64,000 nt of DNA from NCBI GenBank assembly GCA_034509495.1, contig CM067523.1, positions 1,962,367 through 2,026,366 of the forward strand, given 5' to 3'. The stretch comes from Acestrorhynchus altus. Taxonomy: Eukaryota; Chordata; Actinopteri; Characiformes; Acestrorhynchidae. Every line of letters starts with the position of its first letter. The stretch's first letter is position 1. The notes under the pieces are model-generated. The model was not told the DNA's origin, did no database searches, and saw only the letters and a program-made list of their open reading frames with translations. The position numbers were made by a program, and so were the translations under genes. Below are positions 10,567 to 22,130 of this stretch, one piece after another.

Positions 10567-10870
10567 GTGTCGACATGTCTATTTGTTTGCTGGTATTTTT
10601 AGATATCTTATCTGATGGTGGAGACGGGCAAATGCATCACTGTCCGTGAACTCCATCCTCTGTCCTCCTCCTCCTCCTTCACCCTCTCCTTCCTCGGGAA
10701 GCTTTGCTGCTGCTTCCTTCACTGTCACTCCATCCAGGTCTACACTTAAAGAGCCTGTATCGTGGAAAACCGGGATTTCCTCATTTGTTGTAAATAAAGG
10801 TGAACTGAGGTGATGTGCTGCGTAAAGCTCAGGTTACATTCATGGTTGTGATGTCACAGCCATGAAAATA
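10567..10870. other. Unassigned sequence
   Basis: Contains a short CTC/TCC-rich run near 10660. Nothing else is recognised. Confidence 0.45.
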
Positions 10871-11330
10871 TATACATATCACTGGCCTATAGCGGATAAG
10901 TCCAACCCATTCTTCTTATAGAAACTTAGCTCCACCCATTTCTCCTACAGCAGTTCAGCCCCACCCATTTAGTCTATAACAGCTTAGTCCCCCCCTTTAA
11001 TGTAAATGCCATTAGCCCCTCCCATTACTTATATTCCATGCACTTCTATTCAGGCTACAGCAGTTTAGCTCCACCCACTTAGTCTACAGCAGCTTAGTGC
11101 CAACTCATTAATCTAAGTGTATTTTAGCTCCACCCATTTTTCCACACAGCAGTTAAGCCCCACCCATTCAGCCTACAGTAGCTTATTCCCTGTCATCAAT
11201 CAAACTGTGATTTGACCCCTCTCATTAGTCATACACCATGGTCCCACCCTTTCAACCTACATAAGTTTTTAACACTACCAATTAATCTGACCGCCTCTTG
11301 GCTCCTCCCCTTATATATATACAGACTAGC
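10871..11330 (+). repeat. AGCTCCACCC minisatellite-related segment, copy 2
   Basis: Same units as 9715-9975. The part 11115-11325 duplicates 9765-9975 with few changes, including CCACACAGCAGTTAAGCCCC and TACACCATGGTCCCACCC. Confidence 0.85.
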
Positions 11331-11800
11331 AGAAACCCAAATATGTGGAAAAATAAGAAATGAAAAATATTTATATCTGGGCCCTTTAACATCCAGGTTC
11401 TCCTGAATACTGACACATTTCTTGTCAAACTTTAAGAACCAGCCCACACAGCATAAACCTGGGGTTTGGGGAATCCAGACCAGCTGGCAGAAGGAACTTA
11501 TTTTTTCCCTCGCCGACAACAGAACTGATGATTTCAGCAGCAGTATATGGGAATATTGCATATTAGTTTCTGATAACATTCATTTTTCTTTCCAATTTTT
11601 CTAGCAGATACAAACCCAGAGGAAAGAGTCCAAATAAAGAAACCGAAGAAACTGTACTGTAAGAAAAAACACTGCATCTGAACCTTTTCTACGCAAATAC
11701 ATCCAGCACCTTATTCTTCTTGAGAACAGGAGGAAGAACCACTGAGAAGAACAAAGACTCAGCAGGAGACGCACAGTTAGAACTCTGGTTCCTTTTGGGC
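11331..11800. other. Unassigned sequence
   Basis: No gene or repeat is clear. The end grades into element B. Confidence 0.4.
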
Positions 11801-12235
11801 TTATAAGAACCTTGGTGTTTTTTAATGAACCAGTTTTAGTGGAACCAAAGGAAAGTCACAGAATGTCATCAACAGAGGGGCTGCACAGGGTCAGTAAACG
11901 GAAGTGAAAAAATGGTAGCGCATAAAGACGACCTACAAGCGTTTGTTTTGTTACAGACGTTTGCTTTTCTCCAAAAAGTAAACATGGATCAAAAATGAAT
12001 CAATGATAAGAAGATGTAGAAGACATCACTGAGCGAGAAGAATACTATGTCAACTGTACAACTAGACACGCCCACAAACTGAAAAATAATCCTAATCTTT
12101 GGTTCCACACTGCAAACAAACTTTTTCAGGTTCTTATGAAAAGGAACCTATTTTTGTTGGTGGAAATGGGTAGAATGGTTAAAAATTAGGCTCACAAACT
12201 GGAACGGAACCCATTTCAGGTGGTTGAAAAGTGTC
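11801..12235 (+). mobile_element. Element B copy 1
   Basis: It starts near CTTATAAGAACCTTGGTG and shares with 26845-27245 the strings CATCAACAGAGGGGCTGCAC, GGGTCAGTAAACGGAAGTGA and TTTTCTCCAAAAAG, and an AACTGGAACGGAACCCA-type end. It is non-coding. Reverse-oriented kin lie at 28645-29010. Confidence 0.75.
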
Positions 12236-12495
12236 TAGTAAGAGCCAGACAAAGAACCTTTGGGAAAAACCAAAATTCAACAGAAGAATCACTGTAAGAG
12301 CCTGAGGGAGAACCAAGACTCAGAAGAAACAGATTAAGAGCCCAAGGAAGAACCAATGGAAGAACAAAGATTCAGAAGAAGAAACACAATAAGGGACTGT
12401 GCAAGAACCACTAGAGAGAACCAAGACTCAGAAGAAACAGATTAAGAGCCCAATGAAGAACCATTAGGAAAACCAAGACTCAACAGAAGAAACAA
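12236..12495 (+). repeat. Degenerate tandem repeat, about 60-bp period
   Basis: About four imperfect units contain GAACCAAGACTCAGAAGAAA, CAGATTAAGAGCCCAA and GAAGAACCA. The units differ by small indels. Confidence 0.75.
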
Positions 12496-13200
12496 TATAA
12501 TGGAAAACCTCTGAGAACGACAGACTATTTTGGACTAATTATATTTTTCCAGGTAATTAGTTACATAATTAACCACATAATTATTGATCTACTTAGATGT
12601 AAATGTTCTAGCATATCTTCTGTACTAATTGTAGACACCTGAAGAAAACATCTGACTGTAAGCTGTTTTCATTCAGGGCCATGTTTGGTGTCGAATTTTG
12701 ATCCATCTGCAGGGACGTGATCATCTTTCCTAAAAATCCATTACACTGTAAGAGCAGAGTAAACAAACCCAGCGCTGAGAAGTGTTTACCATCATACCAA
12801 ACACCGTTAAAATTCCTGTCCCACACATTGGCATGGTTCTCTCTGCCCAGAAAAATCCCTCTTTCACACAGTGAGAGCGTAAATAATATCATGAGCACAC
12901 AAACTATCCAGTTAGCTAAGAAACTAATTAGGCTTAGCACTGGCTGATTGACGTAGTTTGCTAATTAAACCTGCTTTCTAATTTGCTCATTAGAATCTGT
13001 CCTTTCAGGAACGTGGACACAAGGACATGCAAGGACCAACCGCAGACTAACCAGAACACAATCACCGGAGTCACATTCAGACTCTGAAGTTTGGTTTACA
13101 GTGGTGCTTAAGTTAGTTTGAGAACCTTCTAGAATTTTCTGTGGTTCTACTAGAAGACTCTGAGGAGGGCGCAGAATGTTTACAAATCATAAGTAATATT
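12496..13200. other. Unassigned sequence
   Basis: Complex, AT-leaning sequence with no recognised exon. The paired reading frames at 12608-12947 overlap on both strands and have no family pattern. Confidence 0.4.
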
Positions 13201-13500
13201 TCAGAGATACAGTCGTTGGCTTTGGCCCCCGCAGTCGGGACATGTCTTATATTAATGTTGATGGCATTTAGCTGACAGTCTTATCCAGAGCGACTTACAA
13301 GGTTACTCGTATTACAGACAAGGACCAGAGTAGTGGTTCTTAATTTCCCTGGTTCCCTCAATAATGTTCTATCTACTCTAATATAGTGTTAGGAGTCTTG
13401 CTCAAGGACACTTATTGGTGTGGCACAGCATAGTTGCCCAGACTGGGAATCGAACCCCAGTTTTCCACATGGTGTGGTGGCTCGCTGGTGGTGTGAAGGT
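13201..13500 (+). mobile_element. Dispersed teleost repeat with AGCGACTTACAA core
   Basis: It contains GATGGCATTTAGCTGACAG, TTATCCAGAGCGACTTACAA, CTTGCTCAAGGACAC and GGGAATCGAACCCCAG. These are landmarks, in order, of a very common fish repeat of SINE or LINE-tail type that I know from many genomes. The copy is partial. Confidence 0.6.
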
Positions 13501-13830
13501 CTTGAAACATCTGGCATCTCAGATCCTCCTGAATATGGGGGCAGCACATACCCCCTGGTGGCTGCAGGCAGGAAGGACAAAAGTGCAAGTTAAAAGGTGT
13601 GAATAAAGGCCTTTTAAAGACATGTGGGGCGAGTGATTGGTTAGGACAGGAAGGAAAGCATGGCAATCGAGACTCCTGGTGGAGCTTTCAAATTGGACCC
13701 AAATCTGCATGAAAAGTCCTAAACGTAGATATAGAGAGAGCTGTTTTATTTAAAGATGAGGGATCTATCAAAGTCTGATCTTCACAACACATTTCAGGAA
13801 GTGTATCATGGCGGGAACAAATGAGAGTTC
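13501..13830. other. Unassigned sequence
   Basis: Four overlapping short frames in this stretch have no recognisable pattern. Confidence 0.4.
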
Positions 13831-14530
13831 AGAAGAAGAGTTGATGCTCATCAGACTACAAACATCTCTAGGTGTTTGGATGCCATCAATCCACAGTCAG
13901 ACAGTTTGTGTACTGATGTAGGAGATTCAAGACCATAATTACCTTCCCCATGAGTGCTCCACGAACAAAGAGAGCACCAAGAGAAAGATGTGTTATAGTC
14001 CCAGAGGAGCCTAAGGTAACTTCTAAGCAACAAGGCTTTTCTCCTGTTAGCTAATGTTAATGTTCACAGGTCTGACAACAATGGTGTGCAGAGAAGGGCT
14101 GCAAGGAGAAGCTGCTGCTCCAAAAAGACTACTTGCAGTTTGCTGAAGATCACACTGACAAGCCAGAAGGCTATTACAACATTTATGGATGGATGGATGA
14201 GACCAAATGTTTTGGTTTAAATGAGAAGTGTTACGTTGGAGAAAAGGAAAACACTGCACAGCCTATAACCTTGTCCCTTCTGTGAAACACGGTGGTGGTA
14301 GTATTATGATTTGGGCCTATTTTACTCCACCTTCTACCTGCAAATTCTAAAGTAAAAGATCAGGACATCTGTCCGTGAGCTGAATCTAAAAAGGACATGG
14401 GTCATGTAGCATGACAATGACCGTAAGTTCACAATTGTTCTACCAAATACTATAGAAATGCTGTGGAAGGACCTGAAGCAGCAGTTCATGGAAACCCACC
14501 AACATAACAGAGCTGAAGTTGTTTTAAACG
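13831..14530 (+). pseudogene. Tc1-like transposase relic
   Basis: Scattered matches run through all three + frames. They include a K-H-G-G-G-S-I-M-I-W stretch near 14287-14315, the conserved core before the second catalytic Asp, and H-D-N-D in place of the usual Q-D-N-D near 14412. A W-K-D-L-K stretch lies near 14465, followed by H-Q-H-N-R-A-E near 14498. Stops and frameshifts break every frame, so it cannot be active. The termini were not identified. Confidence 0.75.
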
Positions 14531-15020
14531 GAGGAATGGGTTAAAATTAGAGCGAGACTAATCAACAATTATTATTTTTTTCTTTTTGAGGTGCATTCAT
14601 AATTATCACAGTGCTAATTACATGTCTTCAAACTCTTCACACATCTCCTCAAACGATGTGTAGGTGATGAAGGGGGGTGACAGAGATATTCAGAGTGGGT
14701 TTGGTGAGAAACGTTACATTTAAGGGAAACTTATCCAGTCAGAGGCTTCGTCAGTTACGTGTTTACCGTGTGTAACGTCACTGCAGCTCCGTCTTTGTGG
14801 TGTCCTACCAGTGAGCTGTGTTTTGTGGTCTTTAAAGGCTTTTAAAGCAATAAAACTGGAAAAGCTGAAGCAAAACGAGGAGATATGATACCAAACAAAC
14901 TCAGCAAGGATGCCAGAGACGGATCTTTAGATAAACGACCATCTATTAACTGCGGGAATCTGGAAAGCTCTCGCTGCTGACCTCGTCCTCAGATATTACC
15001 GACTGTCCTGTTTACAGTAT
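14531..15020. other. Unassigned sequence
   Basis: No exon or repeat is recognised between the Tc1 relic and the LTR-like segment. Confidence 0.4.
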
Positions 15021-15281
15021 AAGTGTATAAACCTGTGATCGGTTAAGATCAGCCTCACCTGATTATTAGAGGCTGACTCCACCCTTCCACACACCTGTGG
15101 GCAAGTCTCCAATCAACCAGACTATTCAGACTGGGACTCATGCGCAGTCGACGTTCTATATTGGTTTTGTGTTCCCTGGGTATTGATCCTTCTGCCTGTT
15201 CCTGACGACGATTTTGCTTGGTGTTTTTGGTCAATAAACCTGCCTGCAGTTGCATCCTCCGTCCCTTGGCTGGTCATTACA
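15021..15281 (+). mobile_element. Solo-LTR-like segment, Ty3/gypsy type
   Basis: It has a TATA-like TTCTATATTGG at 15154-15164, a polyadenylation signal AATAAA at 15233-15238, and an end GGTCATTACA at 15272-15281, the order and spacing of fish gypsy LTRs. The CACACACCTGTGGG and CAATCAACC motifs before the TATA also fit. No primer-binding site or coding region follows, which suggests a solo or truncated LTR. The left border is not certain. Confidence 0.5.
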
Positions 15282-15294
15282 CCCCTTCTGTAGA

Positions 15295-15600
15295 GTTAGG
15301 TCCTCCTGATACAAGCTAGAGGGGTCTAGCACTGAGCTGTGGAGCAGAGGTGTTCACCGTGTTCTCTGGAATGATGGAGCTCCAGCCAAAACTTTTGGAG
15401 GGTATGAGTTGGGGGGTTGGGGATGGGATGGGATCCAACATCCTGACCTCACTAGCATTGGTCACTGAATGTAATCAAATCCTCAACGGTCCCGAATGCT
15501 CCTCAGACCAAGTCTTCCATGGACAGTAGAGACAGATACTTCAACATAAGCAGGATGAGCTCTTTTCAACACTCTATTAAAATAAACAGACATGACAGCT
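15295..15600 (-). mobile_element. MITE-A copy 2 (reverse)
   Basis: Reverse-oriented landmarks: CTGGAATGATGGAGCTCCA, GATGGGATCCAACATCCTGA, CACTGAATGTAATCAAATCC, CATGGACAGTAGAGACAG and AGCAGGATGAGCTC. No coding capacity. Confidence 0.7.
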
Positions 15601-16334
15601 GCTTGTTGACTAATTCACATTCAATTATCGCAGAGCAACAAGAGTAAGAACAGGTGAAGAAAATGACCAATTTGTCTTTGTTGGTGTAGATTGAAGCTGA
15701 GAGAACAATTAAAGTGAAATTCAGCACTAAACTGTGTGGCGGAGCTTCTCCGAGCTTTCCTCAGTCCTGTTCTCCTCAGGGGTCTCGACATTAGGGGGCA
15801 AGAACCGAAAGAACATGAGAAGAAAAAAAAAACAGATAAAATTAATTGCTTCAGAAACAAGAAACAAAATCAGCCAATTTCACGGCGCGTCCTGGGTCCC
15901 GCCGCTGCCGTCTGGGTCCTACATCACTAATAAAAGCAGAATTGATTGTGAGCATATCGCTCGGTAACGTGCCATGCTCTGATCACCCGTCATCATCCTC
16001 TTTACTCTCATTTATTCTTGTACCTGAAGCCGTCTTTACCAACACCGTCATGTTTCTCTCCAACATAAACGGTTATTGATTCCTCTGTTGCGTAACGCTG
16101 TGCGTTATCTGACTGACCGGATTCAGTAATCAAACCCCCGAGAGGTTAAAAAGGCTTCTGGCCTTTAGTCTGAGAGACGGACTCAGTTAGTGTGCTGTGA
16201 GATTGAGAGGGTTACAGTGATACACATCATTTAACCTAAGAGACACATCATTGATTTCCAGTGTCAGAGGCTACAGTGATTATAACAGCATACACACACA
16301 GATCACAGATCTGAAGTTCATGCATCATTATGTT
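15601..16334. other. Unassigned sequence
   Basis: Several short frames overlap here in different phases with no family pattern. No tandem repeat is present. Confidence 0.4.
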
Positions 16335-16530
16335 CTAACAGGTGCAGTAACACCTTTAGAGGGCGGTACTGAGTAACGATTAATCTAACAGGTGCAGTAA
16401 CACCTTTAGAGGGCGGTACTGAGTAACGATTAATCTAACAGGTGCAGTAACACCTTTAGAGGGCGGTAGTGAGTAACGTTTGATCTAACAGGTGCAGTAA
16501 CACCTTTAGAGGGCGGTAGTGAGTAACATT
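16335..16530 (+). repeat. 50-bp minisatellite, 4 copies, array 1
   Basis: GGTGCAGTAACACCTTTAGA begins at 16341, 16391, 16441 and 16491, exactly 50 bases apart. Each unit goes on with GGGCGGTA[C/G]TGAGTAAC. The same unit, with the same period, forms a second array at 63330-63482. Confidence 0.98.
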
Positions 16531-17082
16531 TGATGTATTTGGTTTGATGGATGCCGGGTCTACAATTGTGGGATTAAAACATTGCGGCGAACACCAGGGG
16601 ATGCGTCAGCTCTCTGTGTGTGTGGGAGCTGTGAGTTTGGATGAGGCAGGCAGTGGAAGAGGAGCTAATCTAAGATAAAACATTATAATTACAGCAGAAT
16701 AAGCGCCTGTGCATTACGAACACCTTCACATACAATATTAATATGATGCAGATAAAGAGCGATCAGGGAGGGAGAGAAGGTGGGAGAGAAGGTGGGAGAG
16801 AGGAACGTATGGAAAGATTCAGGGAGAGCATTTCTGATCCCCAGCTTCGCCACCCAGGGGGCTTTGGTGGTGGTCAACTCCACACACAAGCTCCATCTGC
16901 CCCAGAACACACTCTCACACACTCCAGACGTTCCTCCAGAGACCACTGCCACTTGACTTTATGGATCAGCTCCCTCTTCCCTCAGGAGTAATGAGGCAAG
17001 GAGAAGAGCCCCCAGCCGCCTGACGGCTGGCTTTCTGGAGCAGCAGGTCCAACAGACACAATGTTACTACTGTATATTAAAT
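16531..17082. other. Unassigned sequence with a 12-bp triplet
   Basis: Three copies of GGGAGAGAAGGT lie near 16767-16801. No gene is recognised. Confidence 0.45.
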
Positions 17083-17232
17083 GGTAAATAAACCAGTAAA
17101 TAAACCAGTAAATTAACCAGTAAATTAACCAGTAAATTAACCAGTAAATAAACCAGTAAATAAACCAGAAAATAAACCAGTAAATAAACCAGTAAATAAA
17201 CCAGTAAATAAACCAGTAAATAAACCAGTAAC
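17083..17232 (+). repeat. 12-bp minisatellite, about 12 copies
   Basis: AAACCAGTAAAT units, some with AAATTAACCAGT, in an unbroken run. Confidence 0.97.
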
Positions 17233-17409
17233 CCAGATTCGAATTCTCATCTCTGTCTAATAGTTCCAGTCAGAGGGTCATTATTTCTTTTTGGGTTAAT
17301 AATCCTAATTCTCACCAAAGAACCCTGTAAAAGGTGTACACATGTTTGGGTTCTAGATATTTAGATTTTAGCTTCTTAAAAAAGTATGAGGAGTTCTGTC
17401 CAGTCCAAA

Positions 17410-17419
17410 AGAGAGAGAG

Positions 17420-17460
<41 letters not shown>

Positions 17461-17481
17461 AGAGGGAGAGGAGAGAGACAA

Positions 17482-17526
<45 letters not shown>
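17410..17526. repeat. GA microsatellite, interrupted
   Basis: Two long GA runs separated by GGGAGGAGAGGGAG and GACAAAGG. Confidence 0.98.
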
Positions 17527-17533
<7 letters not shown>

Positions 17534-18204
17534 AGATGAATAAAGGGAGAGAAAGGAGAAAGACTGTGATTTTCTTCCGTCGTTCTCTTGTTTTGTCGTC
17601 TTTGTGTTTTCTCTTCTCTGTATTTTCATTTGCCCTCTGATTCTCTCGCTCTTTGTCTCTCTCTTTTCAGACTCATGGATGTGAGTTGTAATTACTAACT
17701 GACTAAGGTTTGGCTCAGCAATTGAACGGAATTCCGGAATGTCTTTCACTGTCCTGTTAAAAGTGTGAAGTGTGGTTTTAGATTTGGGTCGGTGGAAAAT
17801 ACTGCTTTTGAGCTGAATTTTCATTTTACTTTTTTAAAATTTAATAATATTATTAATACAATTATTAATTCTATTATATTTTCTATCTACTATTAATTAC
17901 TCAGTATCCACTCTGTGAACGGTCAGCATTAGGAAACATTGGTTCTGAAGGACAGTGGCCACTTCAGCACCATGGAGAGCGTTGTTTTATTTACGGGGTT
18001 CAGGTTCAGGATGTCAGTGAGTTAGAGGGAGGGTATTCACATCTATACTGGCTGAATGGTAGAGAACCCACAGCCGGTTCTGGTTCACGCTGTTTGTTTT
18101 GCTGTTAACTTTCTTTATTTATTCACTGCGGCTTTGCTCTACCATCTTTAATTGGAACCCAAAGCTTTAATTTGATCAGATCAGAGCCGAAGCAACTTCC
18201 CTGG
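17527..18204. other. Unassigned sequence
   Basis: Contains AT-rich stretches near 17820-17900. No gene or repeat is recognised. Confidence 0.45.
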
Positions 18205-18234
18205 CGCACGCACGCACACACACACACACACGCA

Positions 18235-18269
<35 letters not shown>
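18205..18269. repeat. CA microsatellite with CG interruptions
   Basis: A CA run broken by CGCACGCG steps, then pure CA. Confidence 0.98.
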
Positions 18270-18271
<2 letters not shown>

Positions 18272-18393
18272 TGTCCCATGCCCTGCAGGGTTTTTGTATC
18301 CCCAGTGCCAGCTTGGATTCTCTTTGGCAGAAAGCCCCCATTTACACGCCTGTTTGTTTATCACACCCCCCACCCCATTCCCACCCCCTAGCT

Positions 18394-18444
18394 CACTCTC
18401 TCTCTCTCTCTCTCTCCCACTCTCTCTCTCTCTCCGTCTCTCTT
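18394..18444. repeat. CT microsatellite, interrupted
   Basis: Two CT runs separated by CCCAC and followed by CCGTC. Confidence 0.97.
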
Positions 18445-19109
18445 TCATCTCTCCATTCCCTTTTATTTATTTGTTTTTCTTAAGTCAGTTCAGAGGAGTG
18501 TGTGCTGGCATTTCCAGTGTGTGTAGTAGAGATTTCCAGGCTGCTGGTTTTAACCTCAGCCTCATATTCACACAAACACACACCATCTCTTCATCCATAT
18601 CTTGCTCTTCCTCCAGTACTTGCTCACATTTTGTAAAGCTCCTCAGACTCAGCAGGGTCGATGAGTCCTCAGGCTAAGTCCGGTCAGTGGTTCCTCAGCA
18701 GCAGCATCACCAAAAATATGCAAGAATTTCCCACCATTTACACCATTTGCACACACCTCATTTTATCTTTCGATGCATGACGAGATCCTGTCCAGTGGTG
18801 GCACTGTGTGTCCAAATGAGTCACATGTCCCTGTTATGGAGCTTCAGAAAAAGAATGAAAGATAGAAATTGCGGGGGAGCTTGGGCTTAAGATAAGGGTT
18901 TGGACAAGGTCACGTTGTGGTTATGGTTGAGGTTAAAGGTGGAGTAAGGGTTGAGGGTCGACCTATGCTCATCATTAAACCAACTGCAATGGACGACTGC
19001 AATGACGTCATTGCCAGACTGTCATGGAGTCAGTCTCAGTGGAGCGCCATGGATCCTGTTCAGACTCAGTACTGGTGGTGTGTCCTCAGATTCTCAGTAA
19101 TGCCACTCT
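18445..19109. other. Unassigned sequence
   Basis: Parts near 18640-18700 and 19010-19100 contain CAGACTCAG-type strings related to the duplicated segment that follows. No gene is recognised. Confidence 0.4.
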
Positions 19110-19370
19110 TTCCAAAGTCTGGTCTTCATACCCAGTAGTATTAAGTCTCCGCAGACTCAGTCCATCAGGCTAAATGGTTCATTGAATCTGTCAAAGCTCA
19201 GACCAGTTTTGATGATTTCTGTGACTCAGTAATGTCATCGTCTCCACGGAATCAGGACTGTCATTGTCTCCTGAGACTCAGTAACGTCAGTGTCCTCTGG
19301 AGTCCATATGGTTAGTGTCTCTTTTTCACTCTCGGTAGGGTCAGTGGTACCTCTTTGGACTCAGTTGGGT
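19110..19370 (+). repeat. Local duplication X, copy 1
   Basis: Shared with 20590-20835 in order: GTCTGGTCTTCATACCCAGT, CAGTCCATCAGG, AAATGGTTCATTGAATCTGT, GAATCAGGACTGTCA and GTCAGTGGTACCTCTTTGGA. The segment itself has loose internal GACTCAGTAA repeats. Confidence 0.9.
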
Positions 19371-19569
19371 CAATATTCTCTCCTTCTTCAAAGTTTTCCA
19401 GGCTTAATCTATAATTGGTGTTTAAATTAAATCCATAGTGGCTGCCTGGTGTGAAATCTGTTCCTACTAATCATCAAGACCCGGAGTGATCCTCCAGGTG
19501 GCCTCTGCTGCTCAACAAGACAATTCCCCTTTTCCCTGCTCATTAAATTCCCAACGACGGGCAGGAGGG

Positions 19570-19584
19570 ACAGAGAGGGAGAGA

Positions 19585-19616
<32 letters not shown>

Positions 19617-19632
19617 CAGAGAGAGAGAGAGT
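19570..19632. repeat. GA microsatellite
   Basis: GA runs with two GACAGA interruptions at regular spacing. Confidence 0.97.
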
Positions 19633-19960
19633 GCAGAAGAGAAGGAGGAGTATGGAACGAGAAGATAGGATGAAGGAGATGACGGGGAATGTATGACACT
19701 TGTTGATCGCTGTGCTGCGTGATGGGGGGGTGAAAGAAGGACCACCTGTCAGCCCTGTCTGCCTCATTAGCACAGAGTGTGCTAAAGTCTCACATCATTA
19801 GATTGGACAGCTGATGTCACGGTTGATGTTACAACTCAGATCGAGCTCTGATTATACAGCGTCTTTCATATTTACTGTTTAATAAGACACGTTTACAGAA
19901 CATACGGCAGGAAATACCACCAGCAGACAAACAGCTCATTGATACTTGAAGGTTTTATGA
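19633..19960. other. Unassigned sequence
   Basis: Nothing recognised. Confidence 0.45.
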
Positions 19961-20450
19961 GAATGGACCAATAGATCTGCTCCAAAATGACGTTCGGAAT
20001 CATGGGAAGATACCACTAACCACAAACACATCCACTCTCGTCTGGAGAAAGCTTCTGAGCATTGTTGTGAGGATTTGATTGCATGCATGACATGAGTGAC
20101 ACTTACAGGACATTGCATGATCACCACCCCACTTCGCCCCCAAATTCCCAACTCATCCCAAAAGTACTGAATGGAGCACCATTCCCAGAAGAACAGTTCC
20201 TCTTCTCCACAGCTCAATGCTGGGGGCTTTACATCTCTCTAGCTCATGCCTGGCAGTAGACACAGTACCAATAGGTTCATGTTAATGTTCTAGAGAGAGT
20301 CCTTTTCTATTGGCAATACGCCTCTACAGATACATTTGGTCATGTATCTGCACTGCATGCATCTCCATAGAAAAGGACATGAGGTCATTTTGCCCACTGC
20401 TGAGGGTGGGCAGTTTTGTGGAGTGATGGTATTCCATACAGTTTATATGG
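19961..20450 (+). mobile_element. MITE-A copy 3
   Basis: Landmarks GAGGATTTGATTGCATGCAT, GATGATCACCACCCC-like TGCATGATCACCACCCCAC, AACTCATCCCAAAAGTAC, CTCCACAGCTCAATGCTGG and GAGAGAGTCCTTTTCTATTG occur in the same order as in the other copies. It lies between the two copies of duplication X. Confidence 0.7.
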
Positions 20451-20589
20451 GATGTGTTTTGAGTGGCAGAATATCACGCAACATCAGTACTTGACCTCAC
20501 GGATGCTCAAGCTTGTGGTCCAGCACTGCTGAGGTCCAGCATCTAAAGTAGATGATTTCCCAGAATGGTCAATGTTCTTTCAGACTCAG

Positions 20590-20835
20590 TAGGGCCAATG
20601 TCTGGTCTTCATACCCAGTAGTATCAAGGTCTCTGCAGGCTCAGTCCATCAGGGTAAATGGTTCATTGAATCTGTCAGTTCAATAGCTGCTCAGACTCAA
20701 TAGGTATGTCATTGTCTCCACAGAATCAGGACTGTCAGCCTCTCCTGAGACTCCATAATGTCAATGTCTTCTGGGGTCCATATGGTCAGTGTGTCTTTTT
20801 AAGGGTCAGTGGTACCTCTTTGGACTGTCTTTGGG
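20590..20835 (+). repeat. Local duplication X, copy 2
   Basis: Diverged copy of 19110-19370 with small deletions. The spacing start to start is about 1.48 kb. Confidence 0.9.
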
Positions 20836-20905
20836 ACAACTTCCTTAATTTCCCCGAAGGAACCGTCCCAATGCATCAATAAAGTTCTGTCTATCTAATT
20901 TCAAG
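20836..20905 (+). mobile_element. LINE 3-prime tail
   Basis: TTAATTTCCCCGAAGGAAC followed by ATCAATAAAGTTCTGTCTAT is the typical end of several fish LINE families (TTTCCCC...GGGATCAATAAAGT plus short tail repeats). No coding part remains. Confidence 0.6.
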
Positions 20906-21573
20906 ACTCAGTCCAAAGCTAGTGGAGGTTGGCACTACAGCTTGCTTAGCTGTGGTCTTTCAAACAAGCCAGTGTGGACAAATCTGACCCTCCCCAGGTC
21001 ACAAAAACTGTACATATGATTCACACCCAGACAGGTCCTTGTTATTAGCTTGTGCTCCTGGAGGCAAGGAGGCACTACATTTGGAGGGCTTAGAGGCTAA
21101 ATCAAATAGAACAAATGGATTTAAAATTAGAAAGAGGAGTACGGGATCTTTGGGGGAACGACGGAAGGTTTGACCTCTATAATATTTCTTTCTTTTGAAA
21201 GAGGTCAGTTGGGAACGTAGCACTGAAGCTTTATTGCTGATGTACAGCCGGATCTCCGGACCCCACAGCCTCGTTTTGGTGGAAGACGTGGCAGAATACA
21301 GCGTTTCATCTGCACTCTTGCTCTAAAATGAGGAAAATAGTCAGGATATTGAAAAACATTTGTAGAAAAATCCAAACTTTTGCCCTCGACAGTAGGTTGA
21401 GAGATCACATGCTTCGTGTTTGTCTTGAACATATTTCTGTCTGATTTAATGCTGAATTAAAAAATAAACAGAGAAATGAATTAGACGTTAGACGAGGCCT
21501 GTCTGAGGCAACAGTATGAGAATCTGAAGGGAAACTTGGAAGGTTTCCTTTTATACCAACAAAGAAAATACAG

Positions 21574-21574
<1 letters not shown>
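20906..21574. other. Unassigned sequence
   Basis: No exon or repeat is recognised. Confidence 0.45.

Positions 21575-21609
<35 letters not shown>
21575..21609. repeat. CT microsatellite
   Basis: Pure CT run of about 35 bases. Confidence 0.98.
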
Positions 21610-21611
<2 letters not shown>

Positions 21612-21965
21612 TTCTTTTTCATGTTTGATATTCAGAGGGCTGAGCTATGAGAAATCTATCCTTTCTTCGCTTTTTATTTGGGAAGAACTTCAAGAGAAAG
21701 TATGTAGGATGAAGCCCGTCAGAGCCGCAAATATCATCGTTTGTTCCCTGTAGTTCCGATCAATAGTGAATATCATTACGAGATATTCCCTCTCTATTTC
21801 TGTCTTATGCCTTCCCAACTTTCTAAAACTTATCCCTTGTTCCGCACTCGCTGAAGCCTACAGCCCGTTTCTCCGCCCACTAAACCTTCACAAGGCAGAA
21901 ATAACGATCTGAGAAATAATGGATTGTGATCAATCGGAAAATTCAGCTGTAACTGATAACGTGGT
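21610..21965. other. Unique complex sequence, possible conserved element
   Basis: Repeat-free sequence without a long reading frame. It could be conserved regulatory DNA, but nothing in the sequence alone shows this. Confidence 0.25.
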
Positions 21966-22130
21966 CCGATATTCACTATCTGGACAGACGTGTTGGGATA
22001 ATCAGTAACTGTCTGTGTCTACTGTCCAGGGAACACTTTGTACTAGATTTTGGAACATTGATTTAATGAATTCAATTATAAAGGATAGTGGGGTCAGGAT
22101 GTTGGATGATCACCACCCCACCCCATCCCT
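21966..22130 (+). mobile_element. MITE-A copy 4, truncated
   Basis: Begins TCTGGACAGACGTGTTGGGA, then AGTAACTGTCTGTGTCTACT, GTCCAGGGAACA and GGATGATCACCACCCCACC. It ends soon after. Confidence 0.65.

Noticed and set aside
16335..16530. Possible CRISPR-like repeat-spacer pattern
   Set aside because: The whole 50-bp unit is repeated, so there is no variable spacer.
17312..17824. 170-codon Ser/Leu-rich minus frame
   Set aside because: Runs through the GA/CT microsatellite.
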